Positions 31,103 through 39,525 of a stretch of DNA of 44,894 nucleotides are shown here, piece by piece. This DNA comes from UMGS1601 sp900553335. GTDB taxonomy: Bacteria; Bacillota; Clostridia; Oscillospirales; Ruminococcaceae. The translations under genes and the position numbers were made by a program. Below the pieces are notes generated by a model. The model worked only from the letters and a program-made list of their open reading frames with translations. It was not told where the DNA came from and did not search any database. Every line of letters begins with the position of its first letter. The first letter of the stretch is position 1. The stretch covers positions 1 through 44,894 of the forward strand of contig CALEUW010000006.1 in the NCBI GenBank assembly GCA_937920725.1. The letters run 5' to 3'.

Positions 31103-31213
31103 TACTTTTTTTAAATTTTCTTTAGTCACAAGCTTACATTAATCCTTAGAATATTATATAAATATACTACGTTAAAATGATAATTACAAATTATGACAAA
31201 GCAACAAATTGTA

Positions 31214-31243
31214 TTGACACCTTAAGCATTGGTATGATACAAT
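31214..31243 (+). promoter_or_regulatory. Promoter of the DUF975 gene
   Basis: TTGACA (31214-31219), 18-nt spacer, TACAAT (31238-31243), 37 nt before the start codon. Confidence 0.6.
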
Positions 31244-31279
31244 CAATCTAGGTTATTAACGTTTCGGTAGGTGAGGGAT

Positions 31280-32581
31280 ATGTTCAGCATCAAAGAAATT
31301 AAATCTAAATCGCGGCAAAATACTGTAAGAAATTATTGGTCAGGCATTGTTGTCTGCTTTATACTTGCGCTATTTTTCGGCGAATTTTCTTATTCTTCAT
31401 ACGCTATCACCGCATACCGAAATCAGGCAGCCGAATATGTTGCCAATTTAAACAAATCTGTCGTAAAGATTTATAAGATGAATAATGCAGAATACCTGAA
31501 TGCCCTCCTAATTGGAGATGATTTGTTAAATGTGTATGAACAACATGGAGTAAATATCTATAGTGAGGACGCTAACTCATCAGAAACACTTCCTGAAGAT
31601 ATGCAAAGCAAGCTCTATGACAAGATTAATGATTATTACTCTGATCATAAGCTGAATATGATATTTGCGGCAGGAGTTAATTTGATGTCCCTTCAAAATA
31701 CATACACCTTACAGCTTGCCGCAGGAACAAAAAGTCTTTTTAACCACCGTACCTTTAAATGGGGAATTATCGTTCTTACTACTGCTTTGATCGGAATTTT
31801 ATTTTCCTGCTTTGTAGGAAACCCAATAAAGATCGGCAAAGCAAGGTTCTTTACAGAGAGCATTTCATATAAGGACACTTCTGCAGCTCGGTTAATTTTC
31901 ATTTATCGGCAGGGATATATTTTTAAGCCGGCAATTATCATGGCTATCAGATCTGTGATAATCATGCTATCCCTGATGACAGTCGTTCTATTCCCTATAG
32001 TGTGCTACAGCGTCAAAATGGTGCCTTATGTTCTTGCGGAGAATCCGACAATAGGTATAAAAGACGCTTTTAAGCTTTCGCATCAGCTTATGCGAGGGAA
32101 TAAATTCCGTGCATTTCTGCTGGATCTTTCATTTATCGGCTGGTATGTATTATCCGTTATAACGCTCGGTATCTCAGGACTTTTTTACTCCAATTCGTAT
32201 ACTTCATTTGCCGAAGCCGAGCTTTACCTTACGGTTAGAAAAAATGCGATTTCAAACAAAACAGGTCTTTATCACCTTCTTTGTGACGAATATCTTGACA
32301 TTACGGATTTAGGAGACGATGAACGATCTGTTTTATATCTCCAAAATGAATCTGCGATTATGCAAAACGCTAAAGAAAAACAGCGTCAAAACGAAATAAA
32401 AGCTAAAAAGCTGATTGAAACAGAGCTTGAACGTCAGAAGAAAATAAAGGAACTGTCATACGATATTACGGATATTACGAAATCTATAAAGGAACTTCCA
32501 CAATCCATAAAAGAGCTTCCAAAAGTTATAAAGGAAGATGAAGATTCAATAAAAAACGCAAACAAAAAAAGCTCCGAATAA
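31280..32581 (+). CDS. DUF975 family membrane protein with coiled-coil tail
   Basis: 433 residues from the ATG at 31280 (GGTGAGGGAT upstream; a GTG three codons earlier is less likely). Membrane helices near residues 18-38, 155-175, 210-240 and 275-305. DUF975 segments include NPTIGIKDAFKLSHQLMRG and LDLSFIGWYVLSVITLGI. A long extracytoplasmic loop (about 45-150) separates the first helices. The last 75 residues are charged and helical, with the repeated heptad-like phrase IKELP (three times), which suggests a coiled coil. Cellular role unknown. A terminator overlaps its stop. Confidence 0.8.
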   Translation: MFSIKEIKSKSRQNTVRNYWSGIVVCFILALFFGEFSYSSYAITAYRNQAAEYVANLNKSVVKIYKMNNAEYLNALLIGDDLLNVYEQHGVNIYSEDANSSETLPEDMQSKLYDKINDYYSDHKLNMIFAAGVNLMSLQNTYTLQLAAGTKSLFNHRTFKWGIIVLTTALIGILFSCFVGNPIKIGKARFFTESISYKDTSAARLIFIYRQGYIFKPAIIMAIRSVIIMLSLMTVVLFPIVCYSVKMVPYVLAENPTIGIKDAFKLSHQLMRGNKFRAFLLDLSFIGWYVLSVITLGISGLFYSNSYTSFAEAELYLTVRKNAISNKTGLYHLLCDEYLDITDLGDDERSVLYLQNESAIMQNAKEKQRQNEIKAKKLIETELERQKKIKELSYDITDITKSIKELPQSIKELPKVIKEDEDSIKNANKKSSE

Positions 32582-32592
32582 ACGGAGCTTTA
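32569..32592. terminator. Bidirectional terminator
   Basis: AAGCTCCG-aataaa-CGGAGCTT with A7 before and TTT after. It lies between convergent genes (DUF975 and metallophosphoesterase). Confidence 0.75.
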
Positions 32593-32608
32593 GTAAAGTC
32601 TTATCATT

Positions 32609-33805
32609 TTAATTGGTAAATGTTACGTTTATTTCTACAACCTCTGCGTCTGAACCTACTCTCATGAAAGGACCATACACTCCTACACCTGAGGTCACAA
32701 TAGAATACATATTATCTTTTTTGATCATTCCGCAAGAGTTTTCCCAAACAAGTTTTGTAACTACCGTTGCAGGGAAAATTTGTCCATCGTGCGTGTGTCC
32801 CGAAAGGTCAATATCAACTCCAACATCGGCAAGCTCCTGAAGCTGTCTTGGCTGATGGTCAATCGCAATGACAGGCTTGTCCTCATCGTCAATCTTTTCG
32901 ATAAGCTCAACCGGCGTAAGTCTTGACCCGTCATCACTTCCCGGTTTTTGGCTGTCTAATCTTCCGATAAGATAAAAGCTGTCATCTATTAGAGTTACCT
33001 CATCCTTTAAAATATTAATGTTGGACTTTTTCAAAAATTCATACATTCTTTTGTCCTGCGTTTTAACGCTTGAACCGCCGAATGTAAATCCGACTAAAAT
33101 TTTTTCCGAAACGTCATGGTTTCCCCAACAAGCATACGCTCCGTAGGTTGATTTCATGCCTTTCAAAATTTCTACTACAGCATCGGGATCTTCGATATTG
33201 TCATATGAATTATCAAAAAAATCTCCGGCAAATATTATGATATCAGGATTCATAGCATTTACTTTATCAACCATTTTTTGTGTATGACCTGCACCTATCG
33301 AATACCCTAAATGCAAATCAGCGATAAGCGCAATTTTTAGTGAATCTCGGTTTTGACAGCTTTTTTCCAACTGGACGTTATACGAAGTGGTTTTTATATC
33401 TGTTGCGTGTACAAATCCATAGACGGATATAACTGCTGCAAGAGAAATAATTCCAACACCCTTAGCAACATAAAATTTCCTTGTTGCAAAAAATTTAGGT
33501 TTTATAATGCGGGCTTTTTTCAAAATGAAAAGAACTATATCAACAACAATGGCAATCAAAATAAGATATAAAAGGCATCCGAGCCAGTAGGTACTTAAAG
33601 GACGTATTATTCTTCTCAAATAAATATCCGGTAAAAACGATGCAAGCACCGGTGTTATTGCCAGAAAAAACAGCACTGCCGATATTACGGCAATAAACCA
33701 TTTTCTTCTCAAAACCTGTGAAAATGCAGTTGCCATTCTGTAAAAATGGCTTATAAGATAAATAATCGCCAAAACATACAACGGCGAAAGATATACAGCA
33801 ATCAT
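32609..33805 (-). CDS. Membrane-bound metallophosphoesterase
   Basis: 398 residues. Four N-terminal membrane helices (about 5-22, 38-60, 70-92, 115-130). The catalytic domain (about 150-395) has all five metallophosphoesterase motifs: DLHLG, GDFFDN, GNHD, and GHTHDGQ, with the IDHQP segment between. It uses two metal ions to cleave phosphoesters, outside the cell if the helices orient as usual; YkuE-like relatives act on envelope lipids. Substrate not known. Convergent with DUF975, and repeat copy B lies just upstream. Confidence 0.88.
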   Translation of the reverse strand: MIAVYLSPLYVLAIIYLISHFYRMATAFSQVLRRKWFIAVISAVLFFLAITPVLASFLPDIYLRRIIRPLSTYWLGCLLYLILIAIVVDIVLFILKKARIIKPKFFATRKFYVAKGVGIISLAAVISVYGFVHATDIKTTSYNVQLEKSCQNRDSLKIALIADLHLGYSIGAGHTQKMVDKVNAMNPDIIIFAGDFFDNSYDNIEDPDAVVEILKGMKSTYGAYACWGNHDVSEKILVGFTFGGSSVKTQDKRMYEFLKKSNINILKDEVTLIDDSFYLIGRLDSQKPGSDDGSRLTPVELIEKIDDEDKPVIAIDHQPRQLQELADVGVDIDLSGHTHDGQIFPATVVTKLVWENSCGMIKKDNMYSIVTSGVGVYGPFMRVGSDAEVVEINVTFTN

Positions 33806-33823
33806 TATATATTTGCTCCTTGG

Positions 33824-33967
33824 TTCAATAAGGGCAACGCCCCGTCATTCAACAAACGACCGGACATTAGCCCCTTAGGATTTCAGCAGGGGATCGTTCC
33901 CTCCGCTGAAAGGCTAAGTTGTCCGCCGCCTTAGAGGCGGGGACATAGACGTTGTTATATTGTTCAA
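33824..33967. repeat. Three-hairpin intergenic element, copy B
   Basis: Same order as copy A: GGGC-aac-GCCC (33831-33843); stem TTTCAGC...GCTGAAA with an inner GGGG/CCCT part (33881-33911); stem TGTCCgCCGCC...GGCGGgGACA (33919-33945). The base pair closing TTTCAG changes from T-A in A to C-G here, a compensatory change. It fills the gap between the divergent metallophosphoesterase and CmpB genes. Confidence 0.75.
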
Positions 33968-34093
33968 AATTAATTATACATGATTAATCAATAACTTTCT
34001 ATACGGATTGATAAAAATTAAAGAATTATTAATATATCTAAACTCGCACTGCTTTAAAATGTTCGCACAAAAAACGGGAAAGGAGGCAGCTAA

Positions 34094-34840
34094 ATGAATC
34101 ACAGCGACTTGTCTCAGCACACAATTACAAAGTACCCCGATGCGTTAAGACGTAAAATTCTTCCACCGAAAAACATTCGTCTTAAAATTCCCTCTATAGG
34201 ACTCGGCTACTATAGAAAATACAGTCTTATAACCTACCTTTTGATGTTTTTCGCCTTCGCCTTTATAGGATGGTGCTGGGAGGTTTTAATACACCTTGTT
34301 GAAGACCATGTTTTTGTAAACAGAGGAACCATGATGGGCCCTTGGCTTCCTATTTACGGAGTCGGAGGAACTTTTGGAGTATTTGTTATGACGGTTTTCG
34401 GAAAAAGGCTTTTAAAATATCCGATAATCACATTCCTAGCCGTTATGACTCTCTGCGGAACAATAGAGTATTTTTCCAGTTTTGTGCTTGAAGAAATATA
34501 CGGGATCAGATGGTGGGATTATACAGGTTATTTTCTGAATATAAACGGAAGAATATGCCTTGAGGGTGTTTTGATATTCGGCTGTGCCGGATGTGCGGCG
34601 ATTTACTTTATCGCTCCGATGTTCGATGATATGCTGGCTAAAATAAGCCTTAAGCGAAAGCTTATTATTTTGTGTCTTATCTGTCCGCTGTTTATAGCCG
34701 ATCTTTTATATTCAAAGATGAATCCTAATATCGGAAAGGGAATAACCGATTACAAATCCGACTATATGAAGCCTCACCCGACCAATGCAGCCGTCCGAGA
34801 GATTGATATTGATACGTCTGATATGATTTTTAAAGATTAA
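34094..34840 (+). CDS. CmpB-type putative ABC transporter permease (PF06541)
   Basis: 248 residues with five membrane helices between about 50 and 215. Family marks: FAFIGWCWEVLIHLVE, RGTMMGPWLPIYGVGG and the WWDYTG...NGRICLEG segment. The family is common in Firmicutes and is called a type IV ABC permease, without a known substrate. About 50 polar N-terminal residues precede the first helix. AAAGGAGGCAGCTAA precedes the ATG. Single-gene unit ended by 34839-34886. Confidence 0.85.
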   Translation: MNHSDLSQHTITKYPDALRRKILPPKNIRLKIPSIGLGYYRKYSLITYLLMFFAFAFIGWCWEVLIHLVEDHVFVNRGTMMGPWLPIYGVGGTFGVFVMTVFGKRLLKYPIITFLAVMTLCGTIEYFSSFVLEEIYGIRWWDYTGYFLNINGRICLEGVLIFGCAGCAAIYFIAPMFDDMLAKISLKRKLIILCLICPLFIADLLYSKMNPNIGKGITDYKSDYMKPHPTNAAVREIDIDTSDMIFKD

Positions 34841-34886
34841 CCGAAGCGTTGCGGAATTTACCGTTAAAGCTTCGGTTTGTTTTTCA
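34839..34886 (+). terminator. Terminator of the CmpB gene
   Basis: AACCGAAGC...GCTTCGGTT then TGTTTTT. The stem begins within the stop codon. Confidence 0.75.
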
Positions 34887-34889
34887 AAA

Positions 34890-34918
34890 ATAAAAACGCT
34901 CGAAAAAATCCGAGCGTT
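34890..34918 (-). terminator. Terminator of the FemAB gene
   Basis: On the minus strand AACGCTCG-gatttttt-CGAGCGTT is followed by TTTATTTTTG. Confidence 0.75.
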
Positions 34919-34925
34919 GATATTG

Positions 34926-36026
34926 CTATTTATGTCTGAACCTTACCTTTAATCTTCTTTGAATTTCATGAATACCTCTGTAGATATTCTCAAATATAGT
35001 CACAACCTTTTTCATAAAAGGCGAAAAGCAATAATAAAACTCCCCTGCATATGTTACGACCTCGCCGTTAAAGCCCTTTTTAAACTTGTACACCCCGTAA
35101 TTTGGATGAGTTTCGTCCTTATAAAAAGGAATACCCTGGAAGTCGTAAATAAAGTCATTGTTTTTTATTGCCCACTGAATCATTGTCCACTGCATCAAAT
35201 AGTTCGGCATTGTATTCCTGTATTTATTCGATGACGCACCGTATACATAGCAGGTTTTTCCGGCATACTGTGTTGTAACAGCTCCGGAAACAGGGACATC
35301 TTGTCCACCCGTATCCTCATTGTTTACATAACAAACAAAAAGTCTGCAATGCTCCTCGCCAAGAGCGTCAAGCATCTTTGCAAAATACTCCTTCGGTCTT
35401 ATCGCAAAACCGTCACGAGTTCCCGTTTCCTGCATCAGCGGATAAAAATCATCAAGCGCTTCCTTTCCGCAGGCCTTACAAACTACTCCCTTTCTGGAGG
35501 CCTTTCTGATTCGGTTTCTCCAGTCGGGCTTAAAGGTCATCATGACCTCATCCTCGGTTTTTCCTTGAATATCCCTTAGCATATAGTTGTTTCTTGCCTG
35601 AATTGTTGAAAGCTCCGGAGCGTTTTCCCTGAAGCTGAATCCCATTGACTTTATAAGCTCAATAATTTCGCTGTCGCCTTCCTCACAGCAGGGATCCCAC
35701 ATAAAGTCATAGCATTTATGCTTTTTAGCCAAAATCTTTACACCCTCAAAGAGATCCTCCATAACCGCCCTATCACGCCAGTCGCAGACAGGACCGTGAG
35801 GGGCATACAAAAATGAACAGCCGAAAACAGGAATTTTTCTCACAAGTACAAGACAGGTTCCAACGATTTCTCCGTTTTCATTCCTTGAAATTATAGCGTC
35901 CCATTTCCATTGATCCTTAACCTTAGGCCAATTAATAGACTGCATAAAAGTTCCGTTTTTATGACTGCTCGCAAATTTTTCATATTTTTCGCAAAGAGCC
36001 TTATTAGATTTATCAAGTATCTCCAA
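34926..36026 (-). CDS. FemAB/FemX-type peptidoglycan bridge aminoacyltransferase
   Basis: 366 residues, full length for one FemABX protein (double GNAT fold), without the coiled-coil insert of FemA. Conserved marks: FMQSINWPKVKDQWKWD at the N terminus, FLYAPHGPVCDW, and YDFQGIPFYKDETHPNYGVYKFKKGFNGE near residue 310. It transfers an amino acid from aminoacyl-tRNA to the peptide of lipid II at the inner membrane face. Which amino acid is not clear. Divergent from a VanY-type carboxypeptidase, giving a small cell-wall pair. Confidence 0.9.
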   Translation of the reverse strand: MEILDKSNKALCEKYEKFASSHKNGTFMQSINWPKVKDQWKWDAIISRNENGEIVGTCLVLVRKIPVFGCSFLYAPHGPVCDWRDRAVMEDLFEGVKILAKKHKCYDFMWDPCCEEGDSEIIELIKSMGFSFRENAPELSTIQARNNYMLRDIQGKTEDEVMMTFKPDWRNRIRKASRKGVVCKACGKEALDDFYPLMQETGTRDGFAIRPKEYFAKMLDALGEEHCRLFVCYVNNEDTGGQDVPVSGAVTTQYAGKTCYVYGASSNKYRNTMPNYLMQWTMIQWAIKNNDFIYDFQGIPFYKDETHPNYGVYKFKKGFNGEVVTYAGEFYYCFSPFMKKVVTIFENIYRGIHEIQRRLKVRFRHK

Positions 36027-36153
36027 ATTAAATTACCACCTTAAATTATGTTTTCATTTTCTTTAATATAATACCACAAAAATTTACAAAATGCAACCCG
36101 ACATGGTAAAAACAAAAATGTACCAAACACTTTATTTTGTATTAAACAAATAA

Positions 36154-36182
36154 TTGAAATATCTCTTTATTTATGTTATACT
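36154..36182 (+). promoter_or_regulatory. Promoter of the VanY-type gene
   Basis: TTGAAA (36154-36159), 17-nt spacer, TATACT (36177-36182) with an extended -10 TG. Confidence 0.65.
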
Positions 36183-36230
36183 TTAATAAAAATAAAGAAT
36201 AAAAAATAAAAAGATGGGAATATAAAAAAT

Positions 36231-37043
36231 ATGGAACAAAAAAACTTTGATAATTACAAACAAATCAAAATTCGGCGTGCCGAAGCAGATCGCAGACGCA
36301 GGATAAAAGATTTTAAAATATTGGTTATCCTGATTTTTATTATTGTGCTGTCAATAACAATTTTATTTTTCTCTTTAAGAAACAAAGACAGCGGAAACGT
36401 TCCCGTAAATGCTTCGGTTTCTGCAACTGACTCTTCAGCCGAAGAACACACAGAAGAGCCAACTCAAGCTTTGACTACTGAAGAAACATCTCCGCAGCAC
36501 AAAACAGAGATAATTGACGGTCGAACCTATATCGACGGAATTTTAATAGTCAACAAAAGCTACTCGCTTCCCTCAAGCTACGATCCGGGGCTTGACGAAG
36601 AAGCTTTGGCAGCGTTTGAAAAAATGCAGACCGCTGCATCAGAAGACGGACTTTATTTGTATATTCTCTCAGGGTATCGAAGCTACGCAGAACAGCAGTA
36701 TCAGTATAACGTTCATGTTGAAAACAAGGGCAAGGAATATGCTGACAAGGTTTCGGCAAGGCCGGGATATTCAGAGCATCAGACAGGGCTTTCAATGGAT
36801 ATAAACTCAACGGAGGACAGCTTTGCTGACACCAAAGAGGCAGCATGGATAGCCCAAAACTGCACAAAATATGGTTTTATTGTAAGATTTCCGAAAGACA
36901 AGGAAAAACAAACCGGATATAACTACGAGCCTTGGCACATACGCTATGTAGGAATTGAGAATGCTCAGAAAATCACTGAGTCAGGACTTTGCCTTGAGGA
37001 ATATTTGGGAGTTGAGTCGGAATATAACAACGACAATGAATAA
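36231..37043 (+). CDS. D-alanyl-D-alanine carboxypeptidase, VanY/M15B family
   Basis: 270 residues. A charged head, one membrane helix (about 27-47), a Thr/Glu-rich linker, then a zinc peptidase domain (about 95-260). Motifs: LSGYRSYAEQQYQYN, SARPGYSEHQTGLSMDI (zinc ligands His and Asp) and EPWHIRYVG (Glu and His). It trims the terminal D-Ala from peptidoglycan stem peptides outside the membrane. No vanA-type ligase genes are nearby, so a housekeeping role is likely. Confidence 0.92.
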   Translation: MEQKNFDNYKQIKIRRAEADRRRRIKDFKILVILIFIIVLSITILFFSLRNKDSGNVPVNASVSATDSSAEEHTEEPTQALTTEETSPQHKTEIIDGRTYIDGILIVNKSYSLPSSYDPGLDEEALAAFEKMQTAASEDGLYLYILSGYRSYAEQQYQYNVHVENKGKEYADKVSARPGYSEHQTGLSMDINSTEDSFADTKEAAWIAQNCTKYGFIVRFPKDKEKQTGYNYEPWHIRYVGIENAQKITESGLCLEEYLGVESEYNNDNE

Positions 37044-37073
37044 TTAGCTTGTAAAAAATCAATAATAATGCAA

Positions 37074-37107
37074 AAACCGTCTTGATTGCTCAAGGCGGTT
37101 TTGTGTT
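37074..37107 (+). terminator. Terminator after the VanY-type gene
   Basis: AAAACCGTCTTG...CAAGGCGGTTTTGTGTTGTT: long stem with T-rich tail; A-rich on the other side, so it may serve both strands. Confidence 0.7.
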
Positions 37108-37131
37108 GTTATACTATATCTATTGTATCAA

Positions 37132-37892
37132 TCAAAACAATCCAGAATGTTTTTCAATAAGTTCCAACGTTTTTTCAACAGTATCATCAGCTGCACGTTC
37201 AATATAATAGAAACCACTATTTACATACCTCTCTCGATTTGCTGCACTATTGTAGTGCAATGCTTCAATAACGTTATTTAAAAGTTGTTCACCATCTGGA
37301 AAGGACCGAATAAATTGATATATATCGTCTTTATCAGCTCTGTCAAAATAATGTTTCTTCGTCATTTCCTCCGGAGCAAACAATAACACAACTTGTGTTT
37401 TGTCAGCAATTTTTACAAGTATATCCGGAGGAATGTAAACATCAGCAACTACCTTGTGACTTTGCGAAAGTTTAATTAAATCCATAATCGTAAATTCAGC
37501 TTCTTCATAAATGCTTTCGTCAAACCAATCAGCATATTTTTTTGAGGCTGTGAAAAAACTTTTTTTCTATCCAAACTTAATGCGGGTTGAAACTCAGGCA
37601 TTGCAATACTCGCATATTCATCTGAATGATCGCCTTGACGATAGCGTATAAAACCATACTTATTTTCTAAAATTTTTGACATCGTAGTTTTTCCGCCGTA
37701 AGCGCCGCCACTTAAAAAGTACGCATTCCTTAACTGTTCTTTTATTACACTATCTGATATATTTATATTTTCATTTTCCTTGCATTTTTCAAGAAATTTG
37801 ACTTTTAGCAATCGACATAATTCAAAGGACCAGATACAAATATACCCGCATACAAAATAACGCAGGTTACCTATGCATGGTAATAATGTCAA
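37132..37892 (-). pseudogene. P-loop ATPase/kinase gene split by a frameshift
   Basis: Two minus-strand frames join into one protein of about 240 residues. The first (to 37476) carries a Walker A loop, LSGGAYGGKTTMSKIL. In the second frame, coding sense continues without a break from KYADWFDESIYEEAEFTIMD into VVADVYIPPDILVKIADKTQ and on to the end at 37132. The shift lies at a run of seven A (37536-37542 on the complement); eight A would restore one frame. The fold resembles small nucleoside or shikimate-type kinases. It may be a pseudogene, a phase-variable gene, programmed frameshifting or a sequencing error. The true start is unclear. Confidence 0.7.
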
Positions 37893-38033
37893 ACGATCCG
37901 CTTAAGGTATACTTACAATTAATATTATCTCAAACACATTACCAGCACATGTAAGCCTCCTTTATGTTTATGATGTTTTTAGTATATCATACGCTCATCA
38001 CTTTTCAAGTAAAGCATAAGAGAATAAAAAATA

Positions 38034-38071
38034 ATAACGCCATTTTGACACGAAGGTTCATATGGCGTTAT
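38034..38071. repeat. Inverted repeat ATAACGCCAT...ATGGCGTTAT
   Basis: Perfect 10-bp arms with an 18-nt loop in the space between the frameshifted kinase gene and DUF2935. On the minus strand AATTATTTTTTATT follows, so it may terminate the DUF2935 message. The rest of 37893-38174 shows no gene. Confidence 0.5.
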
Positions 38072-38174
38072 ACTGGTTACTGACAAAATAAAAGTTGATA
38101 TAAATTGTATTATATACAAATTTTCCATAGTAGTCAAATCTGTTTCTTCGTTTGCTTTTCGAAAAGATGCTAAA

Positions 38175-39062
38175 TCAATTCTCCAAAATCCTGATAAAAT
38201 GATTTGCTTCCCGAAGAACATGGTCAGCAAGCAAAGGAAGTATCAGTGAACGAATCTTACAACTTTCTATCCCCTTTGTTCCTGCTGTTTTAAAGTCTCT
38301 GAATTTTCTCGTTTCTGTTATGGAATCAACAGTTAATGTTCTGTTCTGTGCATCATGACAGCTGTTTAACAAATCAGAATAATCTGTCGCAAACGCATCA
38401 GCAGAGTTTATCAACTCGATTTCTGACGGATCTAGCAGACCTCGTATAAAAAGAGCATGCTCCATCATAATTTGATTCCAGAAGCATTCAACCTCTTTCA
38501 TAGACTTCATATTGATTGTTCCGTCTGTTTCAAGCATTTGCACATACTTAAGATAAAGCTTTGCTTCTCGTAATATGTGCTCAATAAGCAGCGGATAATT
38601 CATCGTAAACATCTGACAGCTGAGTACTTTATCAAGAATCTCTTCTTTCAGCTTGATCAATCCGTTAAGCAGTTTGAGAGCCGTTCGATTCAAAGCCTTT
38701 ACCTGACCAAATCTGTTTGCAATATCATGGCCGTTGCAACTGCTCAAATTCAATTCCCTTTGCGTAATATTGCTGTTAATATGAATTCCTACCAATTTTT
38801 CAGTCTGTCTTTCAGCGGTATGAGTAAATTCCGTCACAATTTCTCCGGAGTTCAGCACCTCTCTGCTTATTACCCCATTGCTAAGAATTACTGCACGGCT
38901 CAGCAGTTTTTCAAATTCATTTTTATAACGCTCCGCTTTTGCAGAAAAATTCAAATTTACTGGAGTAAACCCCGCTTTCAGGAATAATGAATGCTCTTTC
39001 ATAATACGTCCAAAAAACAGGTGAAGTTCCAAAGATTCCGTAATATAATTTTCAGTATGCAT
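38175..39062 (-). CDS. DUF2935 four-helix-bundle protein
   Basis: 295 residues from the ATG at 39062 (GGAGGAAAAC directly upstream; an ATG four codons earlier overlaps the ribosome site). Two similar halves (about 10-140 and 155-290), each with an FxxxIMxEHxLF segment (FFGRIMKEHSLFL, FWNQIMMEHALFI) and an H-LREA segment (EHILREAKLYL, DHVLREANHFI). The Glu/His pairs fit a di-iron or other metal centre of the ferritin-like kind. DUF2935 is typical of spore-forming Firmicutes; its role is unknown. It lies beside the multicopper oxidase and is transcribed in the same direction. Confidence 0.85.
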   Translation of the reverse strand: MHTENYITESLELHLFFGRIMKEHSLFLKAGFTPVNLNFSAKAERYKNEFEKLLSRAVILSNGVISREVLNSGEIVTEFTHTAERQTEKLVGIHINSNITQRELNLSSCNGHDIANRFGQVKALNRTALKLLNGLIKLKEEILDKVLSCQMFTMNYPLLIEHILREAKLYLKYVQMLETDGTINMKSMKEVECFWNQIMMEHALFIRGLLDPSEIELINSADAFATDYSDLLNSCHDAQNRTLTVDSITETRKFRDFKTAGTKGIESCKIRSLILPLLADHVLREANHFIRILEN

Positions 39063-39117
39063 GTTTTCCTCCATATATAATAATCACTAACATAATATTG
39101 ATAAAGGAATTCCGGAT

Positions 39118-39470
39118 TCAAACCAGAACTCCTTTTACTTTTCCATCACTTGTATTTACCATACCATTTATTTTCTCGTCTGTTACCGAATGCTCGACAT
39201 ATATATTCGCAGCAGTATCTAATACCTTTTTACACAATTTGGAATATGCCTCACCCACACTCCCGATTCTACGTCCCATCTTTCCAGCTCAATATTATAA
39301 CCACAACGCTTACTGCACCTAGTATAGAAATGCTCCCTGAAAACGGAAAGCCAATTATACCCATAGAATACAAGGCTGATAGTTCTCGTTTTATCTGCCG
39401 GCATAATATACTGAACTATGACACGCTCACCTATATATATGCTTCAAATAATGGTGCTGCTGAAATACAA
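39118..39470 (-). pseudogene. Decayed second copy of the multicopper oxidase 3' end
   Basis: Pieces in shifting frames match the end of the neighbouring oxidase: YIGERVIVQYIMPADKTR (oxidase AYTGERVKIRLVMPADKPR), YGYNWLS (HGHSWRS), CGYNIELE (AYNIELEN) and RWDVESGVW (KWDVESGMW). The His ligands HGH have become YGY. A further open piece to 39118 (TAANIYVEHSVTDEK) belongs to something else. This is a duplicated or replaced oxidase copy under decay. Confidence 0.75.
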
Positions 39471-39525
39471 ATATTCAGATTTGAAGGTTTGCTTAACTTT
39501 ATTTATATATCATTCTTATATTAAA

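Noticed and set aside
36231..37043. VanY-type gene as evidence for glycopeptide resistance
   Set aside because: No van ligase, dehydrogenase or two-component genes are near; such carboxypeptidases are common housekeeping enzymes.
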